A DNA stretch of 64,000 bases from Nitrospinaceae bacterium (GTDB lineage: Bacteria > Nitrospinota > Nitrospinia > Nitrospinales > Nitrospinaceae). Each line of letters opens with the position of its first letter. Within the stretch, counting starts at the first letter, position 1. Under the pieces are notes generated by a model. That model had not been told where the DNA came from. It made no database searches and worked only from the letters and a program-made list of their open reading frames with translations. The position numbers were made by a program, and so were the translations under genes. The stretch spans positions 1-64,000 of the forward strand of contig JAJDBF010000007.1 of assembly GCA_029261535.1 (NCBI GenBank), written 5' to 3'. Below, piece by piece: positions 52,143-62,099 of this stretch.

Positions 52143-52409
52143 TTAATGCGACTGGATGTTGGTGACTTGGATGGCTTGCGGGGATTCGCCGCGATGATGG
52201 GCGACGGCGACGTGAATGGCGGCGAGGGTTTCGGCTTCTTCTTCCGAGCCGGTGCCTGATGCGGGTGCCGTCTTACGGGCGGGAGGTGCAGGCGGTTCCA
52301 CATAGGGGATGAACTTCACCAGCAACTGGATCACTCCGATCAGGACGGTTAACACCGTGAAGATCACGCCCATTGCCAGAATGGAGACTTTTACAGCAGC
52401 AACTATCAT
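52143..52409 (-). CDS. oadG: Sodium-pump decarboxylase gamma subunit
   Basis: 88 residues: an N-terminal membrane helix (AVKVSILAMGVIFTVLTVLI), a short linker with Pro-Ala residues and a polar C-terminal part ending AETLAAIHVAVAHHRGESPQ, the typical OadG/MmdD small-subunit layout (zinc-binding C-terminal tail in OadG, here with His-His at residues ~71-72). It anchors the alpha subunit to the membrane beta subunit. The gap to oadB is 5 bp. Confidence 0.88.
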   Translation of the reverse strand: MIVAAVKVSILAMGVIFTVLTVLIGVIQLLVKFIPYVEPPAPPARKTAPASGTGSEEEAETLAAIHVAVAHHRGESPQAIQVTNIQSH

Positions 52410-52414
52410 AATCT

Positions 52415-53593
52415 CTATTCTCCCACCGTGAGGACCATGGCCGTGCTGTGCGCCGCCCCGACATCGCCGAACAAGGACAGGAACACGCCCGCCGCAACGG
52501 CACTGCCGATCACACCGGCGACGTTGGGTCCCATCGCGTGCATCAGCAGGTAATTGCCTTTCAACTCTTCCGCGCCGACTTTCTGCGAGACACGCGCCGC
52601 CATCGGCACAGCCGAGACGCCAGCCGACCCGATGAGTGGGTTGACCTTACCTTTGGTAAAAATGTACATCAACTTGCCGAACAGCACGCCGCCAGCCGTC
52701 GCAAAGCAAAACGCGATCAGCCCGAGCACGATGATCTTGATGGTCTCCAGCGTCAGGAATGATTCGGCGGTCATTGAAGAGCCAACCGACAGTGCCAGCA
52801 GGATCGTGACGATGTTGATGAGATGCGTTTGCGCGGTTTCACTGAGGCGTTGGGTAACACCGCTTTCGCGGAACAGGTTGCCCAGCATGAACATGCCGAG
52901 TAGCGGAGCCACGCCGGGCAACATCAGACAGCAGATGACGGTGACCGCAATCGGGAAAATGATTTTCACATTGGGTGAGATGGGTTTGAGTTGCTCCATC
53001 CGCACTTCACGTTCTTTTTTTGTGGTAAAAAACCGCATGATCGGCGGCTGGATCAGCGGCACCAGCGACATGTAGGAGTACGCGGCGACGGCGATGGGCC
53101 CGAGCAAATGCGGTGCCAGCTTGGCGGCCAGGAAAATCGAGGTCGGACCGTCGGCACCGCCGATGATTCCGATGGCACTGGCTTCCTGCATGTTGAATCC
53201 GAGCGCAACAGCACCGACCAACGTTGTGTAAACGCCTATCTGCGCGGCGGCACCAAGAAATAATGTATAGGGATTGGCCAGCATGGGACCGAAATCCGTC
53301 AATGCACCGACCCCGAGGAAAATCAGGGGCGGCAGGATTTCATGCTTCACGCCGTAATAGAAAATGTTGAAAAGCCCGCCATCCACGGTATTGGCGAGAC
53401 CGGTCAAGGGTAGATTGGCCAGCAGACAGCCCATGCCAATAGGCAACAGTAACAGGGGTTCAAATTGTTTCCAGATGGCGAGGTAAAACAGAACGAGCGA
53501 CACCAACAGCATGATCACATGCCCGCCGGTTAAAGCGGCGAAACCTGTTGACGACGCGATACGCGACAGGGAGTCCGAGAGAGTGAATTCCAT
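52415..53593 (-). CDS. oadB: Na+-translocating decarboxylase beta subunit
   Basis: Polytopic membrane subunit that couples decarboxylation of carboxybiotin to Na+ export. The 392-residue protein has about nine to eleven hydrophobic spans and the conserved Na+ site blocks [30 protein letters not shown] and [20 protein letters not shown]. Together with alpha and gamma it would form an oxaloacetate- or related decarboxylase complex. Its ATG overlaps the oadA stop by one base. Confidence 0.95.
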   Translation of the reverse strand: MEFTLSDSLSRIASSTGFAALTGGHVIMLLVSLVLFYLAIWKQFEPLLLLPIGMGCLLANLPLTGLANTVDGGLFNIFYYGVKHEILPPLIFLGVGALTDFGPMLANPYTLFLGAAAQIGVYTTLVGAVALGFNMQEASAIGIIGGADGPTSIFLAAKLAPHLLGPIAVAAYSYMSLVPLIQPPIMRFFTTKKEREVRMEQLKPISPNVKIIFPIAVTVICCLMLPGVAPLLGMFMLGNLFRESGVTQRLSETAQTHLINIVTILLALSVGSSMTAESFLTLETIKIIVLGLIAFCFATAGGVLFGKLMYIFTKGKVNPLIGSAGVSAVPMAARVSQKVGAEELKGNYLLMHAMGPNVAGVIGSAVAAGVFLSLFGDVGAAHSTAMVLTVGE

Positions 53594-55380
53594 CAGGCGA
53601 TCAACACAAGTTCGTCGCCGGTTTGCACATTGGCCCCTTCCTGCACGAGGATGGAGTTAATGGTTCCGGAAACGGGAGCGTGAATTTCGGTTTCCATTTT
53701 CATGGATTCCAGCACGATGACCGTATCGCCTTCATTGACCGCTTGCCCGACCTGACATTTGATAGCGAAGACCGAGCCGGGTAAAGGCGAGGTCACAGCT
53801 TGTCCGCCACCGCCAGCCGGTGCAACCGGCGCGGTAGCAACCGGTATTGCCGCGGCCGCAGGTGCCGGTGCGACTGCCATTGGAGCAGAACCTGCCGGAG
53901 CGACCTGGACGGTGTAAGGTTTTCCATTGACGTGAACCGTGTACGCCGCCGCTCCCTGTGCCGAAACCGGGGCTGCTGGGGCAGGTGCCGCTGATGGTGC
54001 AGAGCTCGGCGCGCCTGCCGCCGGTGTTTTTTTCGGAAGCGGTTTCCCGCGCGTATCAAAAAATTTGAGGGCCACTTTCGGAAACATGGCGTAGGTCAGC
54101 CGGTCTTCATCGGATGTAAAATTCTCGCCCAGTTCCTTGCAGATGGTTTCCCACTCCGGCTCCAGAAGATCTGCCGGACGACATTCAATAATTTCCTTAC
54201 CGTCACTGACTTTTTCCAGAAGTGACGGCTCGATATCCGCTGGCAGTTTGCCGTATTTGCCCATCACACATTCGCGCGTCTCTTTGGTGATGACCTTGTA
54301 TCGCTCACCGGTGAGAACATTCAGCGTCGCCTGCGATCCCACAATCTGGCTGGTCGGCGTGACCAGCGGCGGATATCCCATGTCCTTGCGCACGCGCGGG
54401 ACTTCCAGCAGAACATCATCGAGCTTGTCGATCGCGTTTTGTTCCTTGAGCTGGTTTTCCATATTGGAAATCATGCCGCCGGGAATCTGCGAGTCGAGAA
54501 TTTTGACATCAACACCTTTGAAGTCGCTTTCAAATTCGGCGTAATGAGTGCGCACCTCTTTAAAGTAGTCCGCAATCTCGTGCAGTAAATCCAGATCGAG
54601 ACCGGTGTCATGCTCGGTGCCTTTCAGCGCGGCAACGATACATTCGGTTGGGTAGTGCGAGGTACCCATCGACAGCGAGGAGATCGTCGTATCGATCATG
54701 TCCACGCCTGCGTCGATAGCACGCATGAAGTTCATGCCGACCAAGCCAGTGGTGGCATGCGAGTGCAGGTGGATCGGTAGATTGACCGTATCCTTGATGC
54801 CTTTGATGATCGCGCTGGTGGTCTCCGGTGTCAGCAGACCGGCCATGTCCTTGAGGCAGATGATATCCGCCCCCATGTCCTCAAGCTCTTTGGCCATTTT
54901 GATGTAGCGTTCCACCGTATGCACCGGACTGACCGTGTAACTGATGGTGCCCTCCACCGTGCCGCCATATTTTTTGGCCGTCTCCAGTGCCTTGCGGATG
55001 TTGCGGAAATCGTTGAGCGCGTCGAAGATGCGGAATATATCGATACCGACATCGCACGACTGCTTGACGAAACGCTCGACGATGTCATCGGCGTAATGCC
55101 GGTAGCCGAGCAGGTTTTGCCCGCGCAGGAGCATCTGGAAAGGAGTGTTCGGTGCTTTTTTCTTGAGCTGACGCGCCCGCTCCCACGGGTCTTCATTGAG
55201 GAAGCGCACACAGGCATCGAACGTCGCACCGCCCCACATTTCCAGCGAGAAAAACCCGACCTGGTCAAGCTTCTCAGCAATCGGAAGCATGTCCTCGGTT
55301 TTCATGCGGGTGGCGAGCAGGGACTGATGCGCATCACGCAGGATGACATCCGTTATTTTCAGGGGATTTACAGCGGCCAT
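53593..55380 (-). CDS. oadA: Oxaloacetate decarboxylase alpha subunit (biotinylated)
   Basis: This 595-residue protein has a carboxyltransferase TIM barrel ([49 protein letters not shown]), a middle PYC_OADA domain, and an Ala/Pro-rich linker (~490-520). A C-terminal biotinyl domain carries the biotin Lys in [14 protein letters not shown]. The same layout is used by pyruvate carboxylase subunit B, but association with OadB/OadG makes a Na+ pump. AAGGA precedes the ATG. The physiological substrate could be oxaloacetate or another 2-oxoacid. Confidence 0.95.
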   Translation of the reverse strand: MAAVNPLKITDVILRDAHQSLLATRMKTEDMLPIAEKLDQVGFFSLEMWGGATFDACVRFLNEDPWERARQLKKKAPNTPFQMLLRGQNLLGYRHYADDIVERFVKQSCDVGIDIFRIFDALNDFRNIRKALETAKKYGGTVEGTISYTVSPVHTVERYIKMAKELEDMGADIICLKDMAGLLTPETTSAIIKGIKDTVNLPIHLHSHATTGLVGMNFMRAIDAGVDMIDTTISSLSMGTSHYPTECIVAALKGTEHDTGLDLDLLHEIADYFKEVRTHYAEFESDFKGVDVKILDSQIPGGMISNMENQLKEQNAIDKLDDVLLEVPRVRKDMGYPPLVTPTSQIVGSQATLNVLTGERYKVITKETRECVMGKYGKLPADIEPSLLEKVSDGKEIIECRPADLLEPEWETICKELGENFTSDEDRLTYAMFPKVALKFFDTRGKPLPKKTPAAGAPSSAPSAAPAPAAPVSAQGAAAYTVHVNGKPYTVQVAPAGSAPMAVAPAPAAAAIPVATAPVAPAGGGGQAVTSPLPGSVFAIKCQVGQAVNEGDTVIVLESMKMETEIHAPVSGTINSILVQEGANVQTGDELVLIA

Positions 55381-55396
55381 TGTTTATATCCTTAAA

Positions 55397-56164
55397 ATTC
55401 CGGTAGGTCCGCTGAGGATAGTTCAAAGGACGGGTGCCGGTAGATTTTGTATTTAACCAAGGTTTACAAACGGCCCATATCCAGTTCGAGTTCCCACCGC
55501 GAGACTTGAGGGAGCCTCTAAAAAACTTCTGACCGCATGCCCCCACTGACTTTAGAAGAAGGAGCGCATCGCTGGAACAGAAATTTTCGGTTTACTAGAG
55601 ATCCCTTTGACCATTAAAAAAACAGGCTCTCGATGAAAGCTCGACCAGGATTGGAACTGTCGAATATTATAAGATTAATCTGCCAAAATCAATTCAAATG
55701 TTTGACCGAAAGGGACGCGAAAGCTCCCCAAAAAAGCCTCCTGTTTACCCTCCACTTCCCCTCGCCTGATTTCGGCAACGGGATTAAGCTGGCTTTGCGA
55801 GATACCCAGGGTATCCCCCTTATAATAGGGAGCTTTGCATAAGTGCTTTTTGAGGGACTAAAAAGTGGAAGCCCTCTTTCCTTCGACAAGCTCAGGACAG
55901 GCTATCGGCTCAGGATGACAGAGTGGAAAAGCTGAAATCAAAAGCAAAGGCGAGATTCTTCACTTCGTTCAGAATGACATGCGGAGTTTTTGTTGCCTCT
56001 CCGGCGAGGTGTCAGAATGACATGCTGGGGTTTTCTTTTTCGTTGCCCGTGCGGCCAGCACCCGCAAGGTCTTTTGATTCAAATCTGTAGGGGGAGCGAC
56101 CCCCTAAAATACCGCTAATAGCCCTATATATAGTGGTACCTTCCCACAAATCCACAACACATGG
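55397..56164. repeat. 860-bp gap with repeats A, E, C and no clear gene
   Basis: Unit A (55828-55871), unit E in an extended form (TTCGACAAGCTCAGGACAGG then GGCTCAGGATGACA, 55880-55920), unit C (55935-55980) and two TGTCAGAATGACATGC-like repeats (~55975 and ~56010). The first ~400 bp (55397-55800) have no recognised features; a short minus-strand frame near 55455 reads PQVSRWELELDMGRL then a stop, perhaps the end of a lost gene. From 56000 to 56164 nothing more is seen. Confidence 0.6.
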
Positions 56165-56170
56165 TATAAT
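56141..56170 (+). promoter_or_regulatory. Possible sigma-70 promoter of smc
   Basis: TTCCCA (56141-56146) and a perfect TATAAT (56165-56170) are 18 bp apart, ~88 bp upstream of the smc ATG. The -35 is weak. Confidence 0.35.
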
Positions 56171-56257
56171 TTGCTTTACAAGGGAATGCTGTTGCGATAA
56201 TCTCGAAAAAGCTTCCTGAACCTGAAATTCACCCTCCACCCCACCCGAGTTAACCTC

Positions 56258-59200
56258 ATGATTTTAAAGAACCTGGAACTGGCTGGCTTCAAATCCTTCG
56301 TCGATGGCACCCATCTCGATTTCACCCAGGGGTTCACCGCTGTGGTTGGTCCCAACGGTTGCGGCAAGAGCAATATCTCGGATGCCATCCGCTGGGTCAT
56401 CGGCGAGCAAAGTTCCAAGCAATTGCGCGGCACCCGCGTGGCCGACCTGATTTTCAATGGCACGGCCAGTCGCAAACCGGTCAATCGGGCAGAGGTGACG
56501 ATGACCCTCGCCGACGTGCCGGAGGGACTGCGCATCGCCAGCATCCCCAACGCATCGGAAGAGATCAAGGTGACGCGTTGCTATCATCGCTCGGGGGAAA
56601 GTGAGTTCTACATCAACAATGTGCCGTGCCGATTGAAGGACATCACCGATCTTTTTCTCGATGTTGGCATCAGCCCGAAGGTGTTGACGGTCATCGAGCA
56701 GAATCATGTACAAGACATCGTCACCTCCAAGCCGGAAGACCGGCGCATCTGGATCGAAGAGGCGGCGGGGGTTCTCAAGTTTAAAGTCCGCAAGAACGAA
56801 GCCCTGCGCAAACTGGACACGGCGGGTCAGAACCTCGAACGCATTTCCGATATCGTGCAGGAGTTGGAGCGGCAGGTGGAATCGCTCAAACGGCAGGCCG
56901 CCAAGGCGGAGCGTTACAAACAGTTTCACACCGAAGTGAAGGAGTTGTCGCTGAGTTTGTTCTCCCAGAAAATCCGCCGGTTCCAAACGGAGATAGGGGA
57001 GATCAAAACCGAGCTGGAAACACGAGTGGAAAGCAAAACCGTCAAACAGGCGCGGTTGTCTGAATTGGAAACGCGTATCGAACAACTCAAATTCGACATC
57101 GACACGGTGGTGGGCGAGCTCAACGCCAAAAAAGAAACGCGCCATGAATTGTCCGAAGCCATTGGCAAGAACGAGCACCGCATCGATTTAAAGAAACAGC
57201 AGATTGAACAGGCGCGCGCGGATATTGAATCGGGCAAACGTGAAGTCACCGAGATGATGACGGAGATTCAGATTCACCAGCAGGAAACCGTGGCACAACG
57301 CACGCAGTTGACTGGCATCGGTGAGCAAATTAATGAACGCGAAACGGAGCTTGTGTCGCGCACCGAAGAACAGTTGGCGCAAAAAGAAAAACTGCAGGCC
57401 ACGGAAACGCAGTTGCAGGAAGTCGAAAAGAAGGTGCTCGACCTGTGGCACCGGACATCGCAAAAGAAAAACGAAGTGACCGCCCTTGTCACCCGGCAGG
57501 AAAATCTGCAAAGCCGGTCATCCAGCCTGGAACAGGAAGATAGCGCAACCCGCGCACAAAAAGAAGACGCTCTTAAGAAAGAAGAGGGCGCGCGTGCTTC
57601 CAGTCAGGAAAAAGTAACTGCCTTTGGTCAATGGAAACAGGAGCAGGAAGCGGCGCAACAGCAGTTGATCGAAGAGAAGGAGTCGGCGAAGCAAAAACGC
57701 GGCCAGGCGATGCAATCAAAAGAAGCCTATATGGGCAAGCATTCCTTGTTCGCTTCGCTCACCGAGTTGCGTAAAAAGTTTGAAGGCTTCGGTGAAGGCG
57801 TGCAGTCGCTCATGGGGCTGAGCAACGGCGACCGCATGCAGGGTTTGCGCGAAGTGTTGGGGAATGTTTTAAAAGCCCCGGCGGAATACGAAATCGCGGT
57901 GGAGGCGGTGCTCGGCAATCGTCTCAACAGTGTCATCGTTGATTCCTATAACGACAGCGCGCAGGCGATCCGCTACCTCAGCGAAAATAAATCCGGGCGC
58001 GGCACCTTCATCCCTCTGCACCCGAAGTCTGCGCCGAAACCACCGGTCTACCTCAACGGGCATCAGGGTGTGATCGGCAAGGCGCGGGATTTTGTACAGA
58101 CCACCGAAGATTATCGCGGGGTCATCGATCACTTGCTGGGTGATGTGGTCATCGTGCGCGATTTCGAAACGGCTTTGCATCTGCATGGGCAGGAACAGTT
58201 TCAGGGAACGGTGGTCACACTTGAAGGCGAGGTGATCGATTCCCTCGGCATTGTCAGTGGTGGCGCAACGGAAGAAACGGCAGAAGGACCCTTGGCACGC
58301 AACCGCGAGATGGAACTGCTGGCGAAAGAGGTCGAGGTATTACACAACGACATGGTGCACGCTGAAGAAGAAGTTGTCCAGCAGGAAGGACGCATGACGC
58401 AAGCGGAAACTGCACTTGAATCTTTGGTCACGCTGGCGCAACAAGCGGAGATCGAAATGGCACACAGCCAGAAGGATCTCGAAAGTTTCGTTCAGGAAAG
58501 CGCGCGTCTTCAACAGAAGCTGGAGACCCTGGCGTTTGAGCGACAGACAGCTGAGCAGGAGCGGGCCGAACTGGCAACGCGCCACACGGCTTTGATCGGT
58601 GAACTGGAGCGGGAGGAAGCCGATAAGCAAAGCTTTGAAACGCGCGTGGCTGAGCTCAAAACCGAAGCGGAGCAACACCGGTTGACGCTGGAGACAATCA
58701 ATTCCGGCATCCATGAAATCCAGGTGTGGGTGACCTCGCTCACCGGCAAACGCGAAACGGTGCTGAACGAGATCAAGCGTCTGCAACAGCAGGAAGAAAA
58801 TCTGAAACACCGCATTCGTCAGCGCGAAGGCGAGCAGGGGCTCAACCGCGACAAGATTGAAGACTGCGATACGATCATCGCCGAGACGGAAGAAGTTATT
58901 TTGAATCAGGCGCGGGATAAAGACACGTTGTCCGAAGACATTGTGCTAGGCGAAGACGAACTGCGCGGGCAGGAGGAGACGCTGGCATCACAGGAAAAAG
59001 AAACGCGTACTCTGCATCAGGAACTGCAGGAACTCAGCGAAACGATTGTGCGGATGGAATCCAAGCACGGTGAAATTCAGTTGCAGGTCACGCACATTGA
59101 GGAAAAAGCCTTCGAGGATTTTTCAATCAATCGCGAAGAGTTGATGCATGGCACATTTGAAGAGGTCGATGAGAACCCGGCCTCGAAACGCATCGCCGAG

Positions 59201-59818
59201 TTGAAAGAAAAAATCAGGAAGCTGGGTGATGTGAATCTCGCGGCGCTGTCAGATTTTCAAGTGGCTAACGAACGCTATCTGTTTCTGCACGAGCAAGAAC
59301 AGGACCTGACCCAATCGATTCAAACCCTGCATGAGACCATCGAGAAAATTGACGAGACCACGCGGCAATTATTTTCTGACACCTTTGAAAAAGTAAACGA
59401 GCATTTCAAGCATCTGTTTTCGCGCCTGTTTCAGGGCGGCAAAGCAGAATTGACTTTGGACAATCCGGACAACCCGCTAGAATCTGGCGTAGACATCACT
59501 GCGAGTCCCGCAGGCAAGTCCATGCACAACATCACCCTCCTCTCCGGCGGCGAAAAAACCATGACCGCCATCGCCCTCATCTTTGCCTTGCTCAAAGTAA
59601 GGCCCAGCCCCTTCTGCCTGCTCGATGAAATCGACGCACCGCTTGACGAAGCCAACGTGGTGCGGTTTCAGGAAATGTTGACCGAGTTTTCCGATGACAC
59701 TCAGTTCATCATAATCACCCACAACCAGAAGACCATGGGCTTCGCCGACACGCTGTACGGCGTGACGATGGAAGAACACGGTGTCTCCAAAGTCGTCTCT
59801 GTCCATTTGAATAATTGA
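56258..59818 (+). CDS. smc: Chromosome segregation ATPase SMC
   Basis: SMC condenses and segregates chromosomes with ScpA/ScpB. The 1186-residue protein has the N-terminal head with Walker A GPNGCGKSN (31-39) and LKDITDLFLDVGISPKVLTV. Long coiled coils flank a hinge at ~510-680 (GLREVLGNVLKAPAEYEIAV, DSLGIVSGGAT). The C-terminal head has the signature LLSGGEKTMTAIALIFALLK and Walker B CLLDEIDAPLDEANV. Length is standard. The Shine-Dalgarno is weak. It is transcribed alone. Confidence 0.97.
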   Translation: MILKNLELAGFKSFVDGTHLDFTQGFTAVVGPNGCGKSNISDAIRWVIGEQSSKQLRGTRVADLIFNGTASRKPVNRAEVTMTLADVPEGLRIASIPNASEEIKVTRCYHRSGESEFYINNVPCRLKDITDLFLDVGISPKVLTVIEQNHVQDIVTSKPEDRRIWIEEAAGVLKFKVRKNEALRKLDTAGQNLERISDIVQELERQVESLKRQAAKAERYKQFHTEVKELSLSLFSQKIRRFQTEIGEIKTELETRVESKTVKQARLSELETRIEQLKFDIDTVVGELNAKKETRHELSEAIGKNEHRIDLKKQQIEQARADIESGKREVTEMMTEIQIHQQETVAQRTQLTGIGEQINERETELVSRTEEQLAQKEKLQATETQLQEVEKKVLDLWHRTSQKKNEVTALVTRQENLQSRSSSLEQEDSATRAQKEDALKKEEGARASSQEKVTAFGQWKQEQEAAQQQLIEEKESAKQKRGQAMQSKEAYMGKHSLFASLTELRKKFEGFGEGVQSLMGLSNGDRMQGLREVLGNVLKAPAEYEIAVEAVLGNRLNSVIVDSYNDSAQAIRYLSENKSGRGTFIPLHPKSAPKPPVYLNGHQGVIGKARDFVQTTEDYRGVIDHLLGDVVIVRDFETALHLHGQEQFQGTVVTLEGEVIDSLGIVSGGATEETAEGPLARNREMELLAKEVEVLHNDMVHAEEEVVQQEGRMTQAETALESLVTLAQQAEIEMAHSQKDLESFVQESARLQQKLETLAFERQTAEQERAELATRHTALIGELEREEADKQSFETRVAELKTEAEQHRLTLETINSGIHEIQVWVTSLTGKRETVLNEIKRLQQQEENLKHRIRQREGEQGLNRDKIEDCDTIIAETEEVILNQARDKDTLSEDIVLGEDELRGQEETLASQEKETRTLHQELQELSETIVRMESKHGEIQLQVTHIEEKAFEDFSINREELMHGTFEEVDENPASKRIAELKEKIRKLGDVNLAALSDFQVANERYLFLHEQEQDLTQSIQTLHETIEKIDETTRQLFSDTFEKVNEHFKHLFSRLFQGGKAELTLDNPDNPLESGVDITASPAGKSMHNITLLSGGEKTMTAIALIFALLKVRPSPFCLLDEIDAPLDEANVVRFQEMLTEFSDDTQFIIITHNQKTMGFADTLYGVTMEEHGVSKVVSVHLNN

Positions 59819-59876
59819 TGGGAGTTTTGATAAATACTTACGCCAGGCTTTTAGGTGAAGGTACTTAGGTTCAAAA

Positions 59877-60003
59877 CAACTGAACGTCATCATGGCCAAG
59901 CTCAATCACAGGCCCAGAAAATCACTGGGCTATAAGACACCACATGAACTATTCTTCAAAAAGAAACCACCACTAACCGTTGCACTTCAAACTTGAATCC
60001 ACC
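59877..60003 (+). mobile_element. IS30-family transposase 3' remnant
   Basis: Codons 59877-59996 encode QLNVIMAKLNHRPRKSLGYK followed by TPHELFFKKKPPLTVALQT and a stop, nearly identical to the copy at 1-139. The frame is closed by a TGA at 59856-59858 just upstream, and no other transposase sequence is visible, so only the last ~40 codons remain. It begins ~58 bp after the smc stop. The identity extends 7 bp past the stop to the presumed element end at 60003. Confidence 0.75.
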
Positions 60004-60183
60004 GATTTAATTGTTTTGATCGTAGAAGGAAACGAGCAATAAAAAAAGGGGGAGTATCTCAAAGCCAAGGTTGCTTAGCCTGAAGTTGAATCATTTTTAG
60101 AGTGAAGATAAAATCATTGTGTCTCTAACTCAATACCCAATACGGTACACATTCATCTGACGATGTACAATTGAGACAGATAA

Positions 60184-61869
60184 TTATTTTTTTTGCCGAT
60201 TATGGAAAATAAAATCTCCTCCATCATGCCCCGAGTTTCGGATCGTACTATATTCGGGCGTTTGTTCGGCCTGGCCTGCAACGGATTCTTTAATGTGTTC
60301 ATAAAACAACTCTTCTGTGGTAAATATTTCCCGCTCCATGGATTGGAGGCTCTCAATAAAAACAGCAGCAAAAATGGAATGCCTCCCACCTCCTCCATCA
60401 ATAACTGGCTCATTTCCCCCGCTAGACATTAACGTTCGCGAAGTTTTCTTTTGCATCTTTTTTATATAATTGTTGTGGTCGCTGTGGTGAGGACCTAACC
60501 TTGAATTACCACTTCGGGTCATGGCTCCCGAATAACAACTATCCGCAACAATCAGGATATGTTTGGACGAGGTTCGCTTAATATTGGATGTAATGCTGTC
60601 AACGATGATCCATTGGGCATCGCTATTCTGGTGAGCATCCACAGGCTGCCAATAAGCCTTACTCGTAGCGCGGTCATAAAAGCCATGCCCGGCATAGTAG
60701 ATCAGAAGATTATCGTTTTCATTTAACTGACTCCTGATTGTATTAAGTTTTTCCATGATGTCGTCTCGCTTTGCGTCCAAAAGGATTTGAGTATGAAATC
60801 CATAGCGATCCTCCAAAACTTGAGCAACTTTATGAACATCGTTGTGGGGTGTCTCCAATTTTGGGAGGTAATTGTAATTATTATTCCCGATGACGAGAGC
60901 AAAGTAATTTCCAAAATACTTTCCGTCCTTCAGCCTTGCGGAAGCAGTTAAACCCGTCCGCTCAATGGAAACCGTTTTCCGACCAAGATTACCTGCAGTA
61001 TCTTTGGCCGTAATCAAAAAAGAGTTTTTCCCCGGATGCAGGGAAACCTGCGTTGAAAATTCACCCTTTTTGGAAAAGGTTATTGGCTGACCATTGACCG
61101 TGATTTCGGATATGCCGCTGACATCTTCAGCAGTTCCTTTTAAGTCCAAGGTGGAAGCCTTTGATACAATCTTAATATTTCGGCTGACCATTGGAGATAT
61201 TATATTTATTAAAGGAGGCTGAGAATCGTGTTTTTTAGAAATTTTATTCAAATCAGGTGGAGGCCTTTTAGTCGTGTGTATGGACCCAGAGGCTATTTTC
61301 GCGGCTACATTTTTTAGTCGGGAATTTGTCCCTAAAGCATTGGCGATATTGTTTAAACTTTCATTAAGGTCGTCACCCTCCCCGTACAGTGTTTCCTCCC
61401 AGCTCGATTCATTTTCCTCAGTCGGGATCATGGCAAGATCCAAAACGATCCTGGAAGAATTACCCCAAGCCAATGAAGCACCCCATCCATTCCTCGAAAA
61501 TTCTTTGAGAGACCCGTGCAGGGTAGCTTGGGCTTCGGAATCGTCGAAAACCAGGTCGAAACCCATGGAACGAAGTTTTTCGCTTATAAATTGTCGCACA
61601 ATTCCAGGGGGGTGGCCTTCCACCTTGTATTGTTGGTAAAAAGGGAATACGAGGTTTAAGCCAGCTTTACTGCCGACGATATTTTCTTTGTTTTCACGAA
61701 GGTCTTGAAAGTCATGGACATAAACTTTCAATACCGATTCCTTGGAGTTAAATATTTGATTCGATCCACCCTCATATGAAAGCTCGTCCTTACTAATGAT
61801 GACATCGCTGATACAACCAGAAAATAAAATCAGTGAAACAAGCGAAAATAGTACCGTTCTAAAAACCAT
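60184..61869 (-). CDS. Lipoprotein with C-terminal caspase domain
   Basis: Caspase-like (C14) cysteine protease anchored as a lipoprotein. Start ATG 61869 has GGAGG 6 bp upstream. The signal ends in lipobox LFSGC (Cys19). Residues ~45-200 resemble the YajG-type lipoprotein domain (VLKVYVHDFQDLRENKE, LRSMGFDLVFDDSEAQATLH). Residues ~215-305 are an Ig-like/cadherin-type insert (LKGTAEDVSGISEITVNGQP). Residues ~320-560 are the caspase domain: YFALVIGNNNYNYLPKLETP, then His395 in LLIYYAGHGFYD and Cys445 in LIVADSCYSGAMT. Both catalytic residues are present. The substrate is unknown; role in stress or signalling is possible. Confidence 0.88.
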   Translation of the reverse strand: MVFRTVLFSLVSLILFSGCISDVIISKDELSYEGGSNQIFNSKESVLKVYVHDFQDLRENKENIVGSKAGLNLVFPFYQQYKVEGHPPGIVRQFISEKLRSMGFDLVFDDSEAQATLHGSLKEFSRNGWGASLAWGNSSRIVLDLAMIPTEENESSWEETLYGEGDDLNESLNNIANALGTNSRLKNVAAKIASGSIHTTKRPPPDLNKISKKHDSQPPLINIISPMVSRNIKIVSKASTLDLKGTAEDVSGISEITVNGQPITFSKKGEFSTQVSLHPGKNSFLITAKDTAGNLGRKTVSIERTGLTASARLKDGKYFGNYFALVIGNNNYNYLPKLETPHNDVHKVAQVLEDRYGFHTQILLDAKRDDIMEKLNTIRSQLNENDNLLIYYAGHGFYDRATSKAYWQPVDAHQNSDAQWIIVDSITSNIKRTSSKHILIVADSCYSGAMTRSGNSRLGPHHSDHNNYIKKMQKKTSRTLMSSGGNEPVIDGGGGRHSIFAAVFIESLQSMEREIFTTEELFYEHIKESVAGQAEQTPEYSTIRNSGHDGGDFIFHNRQKK

Positions 61870-62099
61870 CAAAATTCCTCCAAAACTATTAATCCTATCT
61901 CTCATTTAAACAGAAAATGGTCCAATCATAATAGCGCATATATGACATTAAGTTTGATGATTAGTGACCCTGATGTTTCGCGCATCCAGCATTGGGGTCT
62001 CCCTTCCTCTTGCAAGGCAGAGGAGCCTTCAAAACGATTGGGCGCAAGGGCGACTTTATTCGGGCATTAATTTTCTAAATATACTTTCAAGATTTCTCT

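Noticed and set aside
55440-55500. Possible C-terminus of a lost gene (PQVSRWELELDMGRL then stop)
   Set aside because: Only ~15 codons, with a stop just upstream; the family cannot be named with confidence.
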